From an uncultured Spirochaetaceae bacterium (GTDB taxonomy: Bacteria; Spirochaetota; Spirochaetia; Sphaerochaetales; Sphaerochaetaceae), in assembly GCA_944389015.1 (NCBI GenBank), contig CALXKS010000054.1:1-64000 (forward strand): 64,000 nt of DNA. The letters are read 5' to 3'. Under the pieces are notes generated by a model. That model ran no database searches and was not told the DNA's origin. It worked only from the letters and a program-made list of their open reading frames with translations. A program made the position numbers and the translations under genes. Positions 7,898 to 16,703 of the stretch are shown piece by piece (the stretch's first letter is position 1; every line of letters starts with the position of its first letter).

Positions 7898-10429
7898 GAT
7901 ATGTATCGTACTGCCTTCGCTGAGTCTCCCCGAAAGGAGAAGCGTTGAAAGCTCATTCTCCACGCTATCCTGTATGAACCTTCTGATCGGGCGCGCGCCA
8001 TACACTGGATCGAAACCGGCCTTGGCGATATAATCCTCGGCTTCATCGCTCCATTCCATCCTGTATCCACGCTTCTCGACACGTTTTGCAAGAATACCAA
8101 GCTGTATATGCACGATCTTCTTGATCTCGCTCTCTCCCAGAGGATTGAAGACAACGATCTCATCGATTCTGTTGATGAATTCCGGCCTGAATGTATGCCT
8201 TATGACATCCATGACCTTATCCTCGGCATGCGATGGATCGGAAAGTATCTCCGCAGATCCCAGGTTCGATGTCATGATTATTATCGTGTTGGTGAAATCA
8301 ACAACACGGCCCTGTCCGTCTGTAAGCCTTCCATCATCAAGCACCTGCAATAGGATATTGAACACATCAGGATGGGCCTTCTCTATCTCATCGAAGAGAA
8401 TAACCGAATACGGCCTGCGCCTTACAACCTCAGTAAGCTGTCCGCCCTGATCGTATCCGACATACCCAGGAGGAGCTCCGATAAGCCTGGAAACCGAGTA
8501 TTTTTCCATATACTCCGACATATCAATACGGGTAAGCGCCTTCTCATCATCGAAGAGGAAGGAAGCCAGTTCCTTTGCCAGAAGGGTCTTTCCGACACCG
8601 GTAGGACCTGCAAAGAGGAAAGAGCCAAGCGGCCTATGCTCATCACCGATCCCCGCCTTGTTCCTCCTGATTGCATTGGCAACTGCGCTTATGGCCTTAT
8701 CCTGTCCGACGACCTTCTCAGAGAGGATCTTCTCAAGATTGATGTACTTCTCGGTCTCCGAGCTCATCATCTTCGCGACAGGAACTCCCGTCCAGGCAGA
8801 GACGACCTTCGCAATATCATCCTCGGAAACTTCCTCACGGAGCAGTCTTCTGCCATCATGCTGGAAGGAATTGACCTTATCCTCGGCCTCCTTTATCGCA
8901 GCTCTGACAGCTGGGATCTGTCCATGCTTTATCATGGCTGCAGTATTGAGATCTCCCTGACGCTCGGCATTCTGCTCCTGTGTATTGAGCTTCTCAAGCT
9001 CCGCTTTCTTCTCACGAAGATTCACGATCGCAGTTCTTTCATTCTGCCATTCAAGATTGAGCGCATCATACTTTGACTGCATATCCGACAGTTCTTTGCC
9101 GATCTTCTCAAGCCTCTCCTTTGAAGCTGTGTCATCCTCACGGGTGAGAGCCTGCTTCTCAATCGAGAGCTGGAGCATCTTCCTGTGGAGATTATCCAGT
9201 TCAGCAGGCTGGCTCTCGATCTCCATCTTGATCTGGGAGGCTGCCTCATCAACGAGGTCTATTGCCTTATCAGGAAGGAATCTGTTGGTCAGATACCTGT
9301 CTGAAAGAACAGCTGCTGCGACAAGGGCTTCGTCCTTGATCCTTACACCATGATGGAGCTCATACTTCGGCTGAAGCCCACGGAGGATCGAGATCGTATC
9401 CTCGACAGAAGGTTCCTTCGTATAGACAGGCTGGAACCTTCTTTCAAGGGCTTTATCCGTCTCTATATACTTCCTGTATTCATCAAGCGTAGTCGCACCG
9501 ATGGCATGTAGCTCTCCTCTTGCTAGAGCGGGCTTGATAAGATTCGAAGCATCCGTAGAACCCTCAGCAGCTCCTGCACCGACTATCGTATGGAGCTCAT
9601 CGATAAAGAGGATGATATTCCCCTCGCTCTTGGTCACTTCATTTATTACGCCCTTCAGTCTTTCCTCGAACTCTCCGCGGAATTTCGCACCTGCGATAAG
9701 AGAACCGAGATCAAGGGACAGAAGCCTCTTATCGGCAAGAGACTCCGGGACATCGCCCTTGGCGATACGCTCAGCAAGCCCTTCGACAATTGCCGTCTTG
9801 CCTACACCTGGTTCTCCGATAAGGACAGGATTGTTCTTTGTTCTCCTGCACAGAACCTGCATCACACGGCGTATCTCCTCATCCCTTCCGATGACAGGAT
9901 CAAGCTTGTCCTCGGATGCGAGGCGTGTCAGATCCTTGCAGTACTTATCCAGTGCCTGATACCCGGACTCGGGATCCTGGCTTGTTATCCTCTGATTGCC
10001 CCTGATTGCCTGAAGTGCCTTCATAACATCGTTTTTGGTTACTCCAAGCGCTATGAGAGCATCTTTCTCCGGACATTCATCACCAAGAAGCGATAACAGG
10101 AAATGCTCTGCCGAAATATATTCATCCTTGAATTCCGCCGCGATTCTATCACATGCGCCCAGTATCCTGGCTGCAGAACGCGAGAATGTCTGCTGCCCGG
10201 CACCATAGGTGCGCGGAAGCTTGTCGAGTATCTCCTGCATCGATGATACGACACGATCGGGAGATACACCCAGCTTCTCGAAAAGGGGCATGAGAACCCC
10301 ATCCTTCTGCTTTGTCAGCGCAATGATGATATCTGCAGGGGTAACCTCTGGATGCTGTGCCGATGAGGCACTCTGAGCTGCTTCCTCGATGGCATTCTGC
10401 AGCTTCAGCGTAAACTTATTGTAATCCAT
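7865..10429 (-). CDS. clpB: ATP-dependent chaperone ClpB
   Basis: Cytoplasmic AAA+ disaggregase that threads aggregated proteins through a hexamer together with DnaK. It has 854 residues, close to the usual 857. Order: N-domain (1-145), first AAA module with Walker [14 protein letters not shown] near 205 and Walker [13 protein letters not shown], the coiled-coil middle domain (about 400-520) that separates ClpB from ClpA/ClpC, and a second AAA module with [14 protein letters not shown] near 605. The start at 10429 ([10 protein letters not shown]) has GGAGG 7 nt upstream. No CIRCE-type heat-shock operator is visible in the 71-nt upstream gap. Confidence 0.97.
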   Translation of the reverse strand: MDYNKFTLKLQNAIEEAAQSASSAQHPEVTPADIIIALTKQKDGVLMPLFEKLGVSPDRVVSSMQEILDKLPRTYGAGQQTFSRSAARILGACDRIAAEFKDEYISAEHFLLSLLGDECPEKDALIALGVTKNDVMKALQAIRGNQRITSQDPESGYQALDKYCKDLTRLASEDKLDPVIGRDEEIRRVMQVLCRRTKNNPVLIGEPGVGKTAIVEGLAERIAKGDVPESLADKRLLSLDLGSLIAGAKFRGEFEERLKGVINEVTKSEGNIILFIDELHTIVGAGAAEGSTDASNLIKPALARGELHAIGATTLDEYRKYIETDKALERRFQPVYTKEPSVEDTISILRGLQPKYELHHGVRIKDEALVAAAVLSDRYLTNRFLPDKAIDLVDEAASQIKMEIESQPAELDNLHRKMLQLSIEKQALTREDDTASKERLEKIGKELSDMQSKYDALNLEWQNERTAIVNLREKKAELEKLNTQEQNAERQGDLNTAAMIKHGQIPAVRAAIKEAEDKVNSFQHDGRRLLREEVSEDDIAKVVSAWTGVPVAKMMSSETEKYINLEKILSEKVVGQDKAISAVANAIRRNKAGIGDEHRPLGSFLFAGPTGVGKTLLAKELASFLFDDEKALTRIDMSEYMEKYSVSRLIGAPPGYVGYDQGGQLTEVVRRRPYSVILFDEIEKAHPDVFNILLQVLDDGRLTDGQGRVVDFTNTIIIMTSNLGSAEILSDPSHAEDKVMDVIRHTFRPEFINRIDEIVVFNPLGESEIKKIVHIQLGILAKRVEKRGYRMEWSDEAEDYIAKAGFDPVYGARPIRRFIQDSVENELSTLLLSGRLSEGSTIHISMENGKISVS

Positions 10430-10500
10430 ATATACCTCCATTCTGCAATCATCCGACTGCACAATGGAAATATAATAATCAGATTTGAAATCGTTAAGGG

Positions 10501-11097
10501 CTAGGCTCTGAGCCCCTCAATGTAAGAGGATGCGAAGGAATATGCCTCTTCTCTGCTGAATGACCGGAAGAACGCTACCTGGAAGCAGATTGTCTCAGCT
10601 ATAGCGAATATCTCAGAAGCTGACAGTGCGATATCGACAGGCTTTATCGTCCCATTCGTTATTCCCTGCCTGATCAGTCTCTTGAAGAGTATCGATAGCT
10701 TTGCGGTCCTATGCTGGATGACATCGGCGAAATCAACACCTTCCTTCTTCGCACTGAGCATTACAGCCATCAGATTCATCAGCGCATCCTCATTGGAGAT
10801 TGCTTCATCGATGATATCCCTGAGAATGTCCTTCATCCGCACTATCTCATCATCATCGCCCTTTCCCCAGGCAATTTCAGAGTACTTCGTGAACAGCCTG
10901 CCTGTGACAAGCTTGACCGCATAGTAATAGATCTCTTCCTTGTCATGGAAATACTGATATATTGTCGGACGGGAAAGCCCAGCCCTCTCTGCAATCAGAG
11001 AGAGATTGGAATCACGATAGCCCTCCCGTGCGAAAACATCGAGAGCTGTCTTCAATATATGCTCTTTTCTTTCTTCATGATCTATCTTCTTAGGCAT
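10501..11097 (-). CDS. TetR/AcrR family transcriptional regulator
   Basis: 198-residue repressor. Residues 10-55 form the TetR helix-turn-helix ([43 protein letters not shown]), followed by an all-helical ligand-binding dimer domain. The ligand is unknown. It is divergent from the LysE-type exporter with 75 nt between the starts, the usual arrangement for a regulator controlling an exporter gene and itself. A palindrome ATTCT-GAAA-AGAAT lies immediately before its start. Confidence 0.9.
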   Translation of the reverse strand: MPKKIDHEERKEHILKTALDVFAREGYRDSNLSLIAERAGLSRPTIYQYFHDKEEIYYYAVKLVTGRLFTKYSEIAWGKGDDDEIVRMKDILRDIIDEAISNEDALMNLMAVMLSAKKEGVDFADVIQHRTAKLSILFKRLIRQGITNGTIKPVDIALSASEIFAIAETICFQVAFFRSFSREEAYSFASSYIEGLRA

Positions 11098-11098
11098 A

Positions 11099-11112
11099 TT
11101 CTGAAAAGAATG
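11099..11112. promoter_or_regulatory. Candidate TetR operator in the divergent region
   Basis: ATTCT-GAAA-AGAAT, 5-bp perfect arms, 2 nt upstream of the TetR start codon and about 60 nt from the exporter start. It is short, so it could be chance. Confidence 0.35.
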
Positions 11113-11172
11113 ATAATATGATTCAGTGCGAATTGGAATGATTATTTTGCCATATAGCAGTATTCTGATGGC

Positions 11173-11739
11173 ATGGACACCCTGCTGATATACCTCTTCG
11201 CAATGACCATCACCCCAGGTCCGAATACGATACTATCAATGGCCAATGCCGCTGCAGTAGGACTGAGGAAAGGCATATGGCTGAATATCGGGATGCTTGT
11301 TGGTCTTACGGCAGTAACAGCCATTGCATATATTGCCTCCGCTTCCCTGTATGCGCTCATTCCCAGCATAGAACCCTGGCTGAAGGCAATCGGGGCGGCA
11401 TACCTTGTCTATCTTGCCTACAGAACATATAGAAAAGGCTCGATAGAGACAGAGGAGAAGAGCGCGGGCTTTGCAGAGGGTATGATTCTCCAGCTTATAA
11501 ACGTAAAGGTCCATATCCTTGCTCTTACAGCGATATCAACCATGATCATTCCCGCATACGAAGGAACAGCTATCCGGATTGCCATCTCCATGCTTATCCC
11601 CCTCGCCTGCTTTGCCGGAGGTCTTGTCTGGGCCGTCGGAGGATCACTGCTATCCGGCATATACCAAAAGCACGGAAAAGCTATTGGGATTATAATGGCC
11701 TTGCTTCTTATTTATACTGCAATCCGCTTTTTTGTCTGA
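11173..11739 (+). CDS. LysE/RhtB family amino-acid exporter
   Basis: Inner-membrane exporter of 188 residues with about six transmembrane segments. The N-terminal family signature TPGPNTILSMANAAAVGLRKG (residues 14-34) and the second half GMILQLINVKVHILALTAI match LysE/RhtB carriers, which export lysine, homoserine or threonine and related compounds by proton exchange. The substrate cannot be told from sequence. It faces the TetR gene, which probably controls it. Confidence 0.88.
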   Translation: MDTLLIYLFAMTITPGPNTILSMANAAAVGLRKGIWLNIGMLVGLTAVTAIAYIASASLYALIPSIEPWLKAIGAAYLVYLAYRTYRKGSIETEEKSAGFAEGMILQLINVKVHILALTAISTMIIPAYEGTAIRIAISMLIPLACFAGGLVWAVGGSLLSGIYQKHGKAIGIIMALLLIYTAIRFFV

Positions 11740-11810
11740 AAAATAATACAAGAATCACAAAATCAAAGAATTTGATACAAAAGAATCTTTCTCTGTGCGA
11801 TACTGCGTCC

Positions 11811-12152
11811 ATGAAAGCATCAGGGAAGAAATTCTGGGAGAATGTTGACACCTTCTGGCCTTTCAGCCTGAAGAAACTATGCGATACAACAGGCCTCAGC
11901 TATCAGAGGATGAGGGATCAGCGCTGCTCCGGCAGGCTTCCTGCGCTGGAGGATGCCTATACGATATCAACAGCAATCGGAGCCACAATCGAGAAGCTTC
12001 TGACGGGGGCAAATGCCTCTGATTACCCTGAAGGCGTGAATATAATTGCAGAGAAGGCCCTTTCCGCGACTGCCGATGATATACGGTTCATACACACTAT
12101 CCTTGGAATCGATGACAATATATACACTCTATATGGTGATTTTAAATTGTGA
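11811..12152 (+). CDS. Small XRE-like helix-turn-helix protein
   Basis: 113 residues from ATG 11811; a TTG 13 codons upstream is possible but neither has a clear ribosome binding site. Residues 8-70 read FWENVDTFWPFSLKKLCDTTGLSYQRMRDQRCSGRLPALEDAYTISTAIGATIEKLLTG, the layout of a lambda-repressor-type HTH (helices 2-3 around LCDTTGLSYQRMRDQR). The C-terminal 40 residues are helical and unassigned. Targets are unknown. It ends 22 nt before a tRNA-Arg gene. Confidence 0.7.
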   Translation: MKASGKKFWENVDTFWPFSLKKLCDTTGLSYQRMRDQRCSGRLPALEDAYTISTAIGATIEKLLTGANASDYPEGVNIIAEKALSATADDIRFIHTILGIDDNIYTLYGDFKL

Positions 12153-12174
12153 ACCTGCTAGAATCCTTAATAAC

Positions 12175-12246
12175 GCCTCCATAGCATAATGGATAGTGCA
12201 TTCCCCTCCGGAGGGAAGGATAGCGGTTCGATTCCGCTTGGAGGTG
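12175..12246 (+). tRNA. trnR: tRNA-Arg, anticodon CCG
   Basis: 72-nt cloverleaf: acceptor GCCTCCA/TGGAGGT (first pair G-U), D-stem GCAT/GTGC, anticodon stem TTCCC/GGGAA with loop CTCCGGA (anticodon CCG, reads CGG), T-arm AGCGG-TTCGATT-CCGCT. CCA is not encoded. A TAGAAT -10-like box lies at 12159-12164. Confidence 0.92.
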
Positions 12247-12378
12247 CATAGGAAACTGAAGGAAAATGCAGACTCCACCAAGGGTGCACTAATTTGACCT
12301 TTGAAAGAAGATTTCGCAGCCGCGATACCAGGACCAGATAGAAGAAAATACAGAAGAATAATATACTCCTCCATTGGT

Positions 12379-13749
12379 ATGGGAAGACGCTACGATCTAG
12401 GGAAAGACAGAATATGGCCTCTTGTGCTCTCTCTTGCACTGCCGACAGCGCTTGCGCAGGCTGTGAATGTTCTCTATGCGATTGTCGACAGAATGTATAT
12501 CGGGCATATAGCAGGCTATGGTGACATAGCACTTGCAGGAGTCGGTGTTGCAGCTCCTATCGCTGCATTCATATCCTCATTCGCATCCCTGATAGGGATG
12601 GGAGGTGCCCCGATAATGGCAATGAGGGAAGGACACGGCGACCATGAGGCGGCGGAGGGAATCGTAACTACAGGTTTCTATCTTCTTCTGCTCTCCTCTG
12701 CAATCCTCACTCCGGTATTCTTTCTGACAAGGAATCCTATCCTTCTGGCATTCGGCGCATCCACGGCAACCCTTCCATACGCTTCGGAATACCTTGGATG
12801 GTATCTGCTGGGAACTCCTTTCGCCCTGCTTGCCACAGGCCTGAACAGCTTTGTCATCAATCAGGGGCTCTCTGCAAAGGGAATGATATCAGTCCTGGCA
12901 GGAGCTGTGATGAATATCATACTCGATCCGGTATTCATCTTCCTCTTCGACATGGGAGTCAAAGGTGCCGCAATAGCAACGGTGATCTCGCAGATTGTAT
13001 CGATGCTCATCGCAATACAGGCCCTGCGCTCACATAATACTGCGATAAAACTCAGATTCCACGGCTTCCTGCCAGGGGAGATCGGGAGGATAATCAAGTT
13101 CGGCCTGTCCTCATTCATCATAATATCAACAGACAGCCTGCTGCTGATCGTCCTCAATGCGATGCTGCAGAAATACGGCGGGCCGGAGATGGGAGATATT
13201 CTCATAACATGCTCAACCATTGTCCAGAGCTACCATATCCTCGTCACCTACCCAATGGGAGGAATGACCGCAGGATGCCAGGGGCTTGTAAGCTATAATT
13301 ATGGGGCAGGAAACAGCGACAGAGTACGGCAGAGCATCAGGAATCTGCAGATCCTCATCACCTGCTACACAATCGTTATGTTCTTCTTCACCATATCCGG
13401 TGCCGGCATTTTCGCATCGCTCTTCTCCAATGATGAAGAGATCCTGAAGCTTTCAGCCCGCTATATGATGATCTTCGAATGCATGGTGATCCCATTGTCA
13501 TTCCAGTATGTCAATGTTGATATGATGACAGCTCTTGGACAGGTAAGGTTCTCGCTTCCTCTGTCATTGAACAGGAAGATCTCATTCATGATCGCGACTA
13601 TACTGCTGCCTGTATTCTTCGGAGCGGAATCAGCATTCTTCGCAGAAGGGATCTCTGATCTGCTCTCTGCTATCGTGGGAACGATTGTCATGGTGACACA
13701 GCTGCCGAAGATACTGAGAAAACGTGAGAACGCTGGCCTTACTATATAG
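12379..13749 (+). CDS. MATE family efflux transporter
   Basis: Inner-membrane cation/drug antiporter of 456 residues with about 12 transmembrane segments in two halves. The N-terminal YDLGKDRIWPLVLSLALPTALAQAVNVLYAIVDRMYIGHI is the standard MATE opening and fixes the start at ATG 12379; a TTG-initiated extension of 26 codons is probably not used. The loop VNVDMMTALGQVRFSLPLSLNRK near residue 375 mirrors the second-half pattern. It follows the tRNA-Arg gene by about 130 nt with no regulator beside it. A second, related MATE gene lies at 62478. Confidence 0.9.
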   Translation: MGRRYDLGKDRIWPLVLSLALPTALAQAVNVLYAIVDRMYIGHIAGYGDIALAGVGVAAPIAAFISSFASLIGMGGAPIMAMREGHGDHEAAEGIVTTGFYLLLLSSAILTPVFFLTRNPILLAFGASTATLPYASEYLGWYLLGTPFALLATGLNSFVINQGLSAKGMISVLAGAVMNIILDPVFIFLFDMGVKGAAIATVISQIVSMLIAIQALRSHNTAIKLRFHGFLPGEIGRIIKFGLSSFIIISTDSLLLIVLNAMLQKYGGPEMGDILITCSTIVQSYHILVTYPMGGMTAGCQGLVSYNYGAGNSDRVRQSIRNLQILITCYTIVMFFFTISGAGIFASLFSNDEEILKLSARYMMIFECMVIPLSFQYVNVDMMTALGQVRFSLPLSLNRKISFMIATILLPVFFGAESAFFAEGISDLLSAIVGTIVMVTQLPKILRKRENAGLTI

Positions 13750-13773
13750 AATAGCCGGGTCTCCCCGGCTATT
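13750..13773. terminator. Hairpin between convergent MATE and hydrogenase genes
   Basis: AATAGCCGGG/CCCGGCTATT, 10-bp perfect stem with TCTC loop, directly after the MATE stop and 20 nt before the hydrogenase stop. No T-run on either side, so it may stabilise both transcript ends rather than terminate by itself. Confidence 0.65.
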
Positions 13774-13792
13774 GCATCATCGCACATGGATG

Positions 13793-15244
13793 CTATTTTG
13801 ACTTCACTGGCGCCATCTTCTGGCTTCTCAGCTTGAGAGCAAGCGCAGGCTTTACAATCGTACCAGGACCGGCAATACAGCCACCCTCGCACGCCATGAC
13901 CTCAACAAGCTCTGCCTCAGGAGCCCTGCGTTCCCATGTCTTCATGAGACGGACAGTTTTCTTGTCCAGTCCATTGATCGGCAATGTACGAGCATTGACA
14001 CCTTCCGCCTGGAATCTTCTCATGACACATGCTGCAACACCTGAAGTGACTGCGAACTCGCGGCAATCCTCAAATGAAGCTGTATCACCAAGATCATCAG
14101 CCTCCATCTCCCTCACATCGATATCCTTGGCGATGAAAATCGAAGCAAGCTCTGCGAACGTCATGACACCATCGATCTTATCGCGGTATCTCTTCGCAGC
14201 TTCAACCTTCTTTGCAAGACATGGACCGATGAATACAGACTTTGCATCAGGGTACTTCTCCCTGACGATCTCTGCTGTATATCCCATCGGGGAGAGCGTT
14301 GAGGATCTCTTCTCCTTCAGATAAGGAATGTGGATATCGACAAGCTCCATATATGATGGACAGCATGAGGTAGTCATGAAGTTCGCCCCTTCGCTGATTC
14401 TCTCATGAAGTTCCTCTGCCTCTTTGACAGATGTGACCTCAGCGCCTTCGGCAACCTCTACGACATCATAGAATCCAGCCTTCTTTATAGCCGCTTTCAG
14501 CTGTCCGAGAGATCCTGGGAACTGCCCTTCGATTGCAGGAGCGATCATTGCAACGACCTTCTCTCCGCGCTTGAGCATCTTGGCTACCGGGAAAAGACCT
14601 GAGCGCTCCACTATGGCTCCGAAAGGACAGGATCTGACGCACTTTCCACAGCCTATGCACTTATCATGCTCGATCTCTACGAAGCCTTCCTCATTCTTCT
14701 TGACTGCATCGACAGGACATGCTTCCTCACAGGGAACAGGGATATGGACTACAGCATGGAACGGACATACTTCCATGCACTTTCCGCATCTGATGCACCT
14801 GTCTTCCTGAATATGGGCTTGACCGTTTATGAAAACGATTGCATCCTTCGGGCAGTTGGACATGCAGGGACGGGCAAAGCAGCCTCTGCATCCATCAGAG
14901 ATCCTGTACTGGGACTTCGGACATCCTGAACAGCCTGTGATGATTGTAGTAAGAAGCGGAAGAGGCGGCTTATCCTCGGAGAGGACCTCTTTCATATACT
15001 CTGCAAGCGGCTTCTCCTCGTCATCATCACGCTCGATATTAATACCAGCCAGAGCCATGATGCGATAGCGCACCATCGCTCTCTCTTTATAGATACAGCA
15101 TCTGAACGGAACTCTTGTCTTTGGGATTATCTCCAGAGGCAGTTTATCAGCCTGCTCAACGAGAGTACCATCGAAAAAGCACTTAAGGACTTCTGTATCG
15201 ATCTTCCTCTTCATGAGAGTGTACTGATTATTCAGTTCAAGCAT
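13793..15244 (-). CDS. [FeFe] hydrogenase, group-B-like, 483 aa
   Basis: Iron-only hydrogenase catalytic subunit. Order: an unassigned N-terminal 90 residues; a Cys-rich region (GCSGCPKSQYRISDGCRGCFARPC...NC, residues 104-131); 4Fe-4S motifs CIRCGKCMEVCP (150-161), CEEACP (172-177) and CIGCGKCVRSCP (196-207); then the H-cluster domain with TSCCP (292-296), GPC (Cys342) and MACEGGC (Cys452, Cys456). Cys294, the proton-transfer position, is kept, so catalysis is plausible. It matches the monomeric group B hydrogenases of anaerobes, probably ferredoxin-linked. GGAGG lies 10 nt upstream, and the start overlaps the preceding [2Fe-2S] gene by 8 nt. It is the last gene of the hydrogenase operon. Confidence 0.85.
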   Translation of the reverse strand: MLELNNQYTLMKRKIDTEVLKCFFDGTLVEQADKLPLEIIPKTRVPFRCCIYKERAMVRYRIMALAGINIERDDDEEKPLAEYMKEVLSEDKPPLPLLTTIITGCSGCPKSQYRISDGCRGCFARPCMSNCPKDAIVFINGQAHIQEDRCIRCGKCMEVCPFHAVVHIPVPCEEACPVDAVKKNEEGFVEIEHDKCIGCGKCVRSCPFGAIVERSGLFPVAKMLKRGEKVVAMIAPAIEGQFPGSLGQLKAAIKKAGFYDVVEVAEGAEVTSVKEAEELHERISEGANFMTTSCCPSYMELVDIHIPYLKEKRSSTLSPMGYTAEIVREKYPDAKSVFIGPCLAKKVEAAKRYRDKIDGVMTFAELASIFIAKDIDVREMEADDLGDTASFEDCREFAVTSGVAACVMRRFQAEGVNARTLPINGLDKKTVRLMKTWERRAPEAELVEVMACEGGCIAGPGTIVKPALALKLRSQKMAPVKSK

Positions 15245-15497
15245 TCTTCACAGCCTCCGCAAGGAGCTTGCAGAACATATCCTGATTCACTCCGCTATAG
15301 ATTTTGTCATTGATTGACACATATGGAGCGCTTCCATTGCCGACCTTGCACTCGTCGAGGCATGAGCAGCCTTCAATCTCACACTCTGCGAGCACTGCCG
15401 GATCGACAAAGTCATTGAACAGAAGGAGATCAGCTCCTCCCTGCACAAAGCAGGCTGTGCCTAAACAGATTCTTACCTTTACCTTGGACTTCTTCAT
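15237..15497 (-). CDS. Thioredoxin-like [2Fe-2S] ferredoxin, 86 aa
   Basis: Small electron carrier of the NuoE/HydC C-terminal type. Four cysteines, Cys11 and Cys16 (CLGTAC) and Cys44 and Cys50 (in CSCLDEC, which also has Cys46), fit the thioredoxin-fold [2Fe-2S] pattern. Family members pass electrons to hydrogenases or NADH-linked flavoproteins. A strong ribosome binding site (AGGAGG) precedes ATG 15497, which lies 9 nt after the phosphatase gene; the 3' end overlaps the hydrogenase gene. No flavoprotein partner is encoded nearby. Confidence 0.82.
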   Translation of the reverse strand: MKKSKVKVRICLGTACFVQGGADLLLFNDFVDPAVLAECEIEGCSCLDECKVGNGSAPYVSINDKIYSGVNQDMFCKLLAEAVKNA

Positions 15498-15506
15498 TGA
15501 ATCCTC

Positions 15507-16703
15507 CTATAAATACTCCTGGGATGTTTCCTTAAGATATATTTCCTCAAGCGCCTTTCTCAGACGCCCGATTATCGTTCTTCTGATTCCGATCTCGACA
15601 GGGATGTTCGGATCCTGATGGGCTTCATTGATCTTCGTACCTACGATGAAATGGACCTGATCGCTATCGAGAAGCATTTCAACGAACTTCTTTGCCGGAT
15701 CATTGGGAAGATCGGCAGGATTCGTCTTCTTCTCAAGTATCGTGGCAACCTTGGACAGTGTGAGCATTCCCTCTGTCACAAGATCAATACCCTCCATCTT
15801 CGATGCTGGCGGCACATCCTTTGACCACGAAGAAAGATCGAGCGAGAGCTTCTTGCCAAGGAGCCTTGAGACTATCTGGGCGGTAGTTCCTCCGCTGACG
15901 ATCTTCTTCCCCTTGAATGCCCTGATCTTCTCTCCTAGAACCTCATCCGCTTCCTTTGTGAACGGAGGCCCGGTGACAATCAGCAGGCGCCTCGGTCGCC
16001 TGACATAGACTACTACGCATGTGATATCATCCTTGGAGGCAAGACCATCCAGAGAGTATGCCTTCTGGACAATCGCCCTGGACAGCTCGCGCGCGGAGAT
16101 ATCAGGATCCTTCCTTATCTCTTCACTGACGAAAGCCTTCACGCCCTCAAGCCTCCAGCCAAGAGGAAGACTCTTGCCAAGACCTGACTGTGTGACTCCA
16201 TCTGAGAACATCACAAGCCTGTCGCCTATCTCAAGATTGAAAGCCGACTGTGCGATTATCTCTTTCTTGAATGCCCCTTCTCGCTGCAGCTCTGTTTTAT
16301 CGCGCTTCCAGGTTATCGGCTCCGGGCCTGAGAACCTGAGAGATGGGGGATTGTCATATTCAACAAGATTGACAGCTATATGCTCCATATCCTCGCCATA
16401 GCGGATATCAGCAATAGTGAATGTCGAATAGCTTATCTTCCTCTCCTTGCAGACAGGAAGAGTATCCATGATTATCTTCGCAGAGTGGCTTAGGTCAATC
16501 GGGGAGAAGGAGAGACGATGAGCCATATGCGCTGTAAGAGATGCAAGCACATTGGCTTTTACCCCGCTTCCAAGACCATCGGAAAGCGTGGATACAATCT
16601 GATTGTTATCCGGATTCCTTGAAAGAAGGAATACATCTCCGCCTATCTTCTGCCCATGTTTGAAAACCTGAGCATAATCCACATCTATGAAGATATTGTT
16701 CAT
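15507..16703 (-). CDS. SpoIIE-type PP2C protein phosphatase, 398 aa
   Basis: Serine/threonine phosphatase of the SpoIIE/RsbU class. The metal-binding loops are STLSDGLGSGVKAN (near residue 40) and GDRLVMFSDGVTQSGLG (near 160), and the domain ends with SKDDITCVVVYV near 230. Residues 240-398 form an extra region (RRLLIVTGPPFTKEADEV..., KIVSGGTTAQIVSRLLGK) that I cannot assign. It overlaps the HydS gene by 4 nt (ATGA) and sits between two hydrogenase genes, so it probably carries the signal from the sensory hydrogenase. No partner kinase or anti-sigma factor gene is visible in the window. Confidence 0.85.
   Translation of the reverse strand: MNNIFIDVDYAQVFKHGQKIGGDVFLLSRNPDNNQIVSTLSDGLGSGVKANVLASLTAHMAHRLSFSPIDLSHSAKIIMDTLPVCKERKISYSTFTIADIRYGEDMEHIAVNLVEYDNPPSLRFSGPEPITWKRDKTELQREGAFKKEIIAQSAFNLEIGDRLVMFSDGVTQSGLGKSLPLGWRLEGVKAFVSEEIRKDPDISARELSRAIVQKAYSLDGLASKDDITCVVVYVRRPRRLLIVTGPPFTKEADEVLGEKIRAFKGKKIVSGGTTAQIVSRLLGKKLSLDLSSWSKDVPPASKMEGIDLVTEGMLTLSKVATILEKKTNPADLPNDPAKKFVEMLLDSDQVHFIVGTKINEAHQDPNIPVEIGIRRTIIGRLRKALEEIYLKETSQEYL

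Noticed and set aside
8372-9076. 234-codon open frame opposite clpB
   Set aside because: It lies fully inside a convincing clpB, has no ribosome binding site and shows no protein-like motif.
10430-10500. CIRCE or other heat-shock operator before clpB
   Set aside because: No TTAGCACTC-N9-GAGTGCTAA-like repeat is present.
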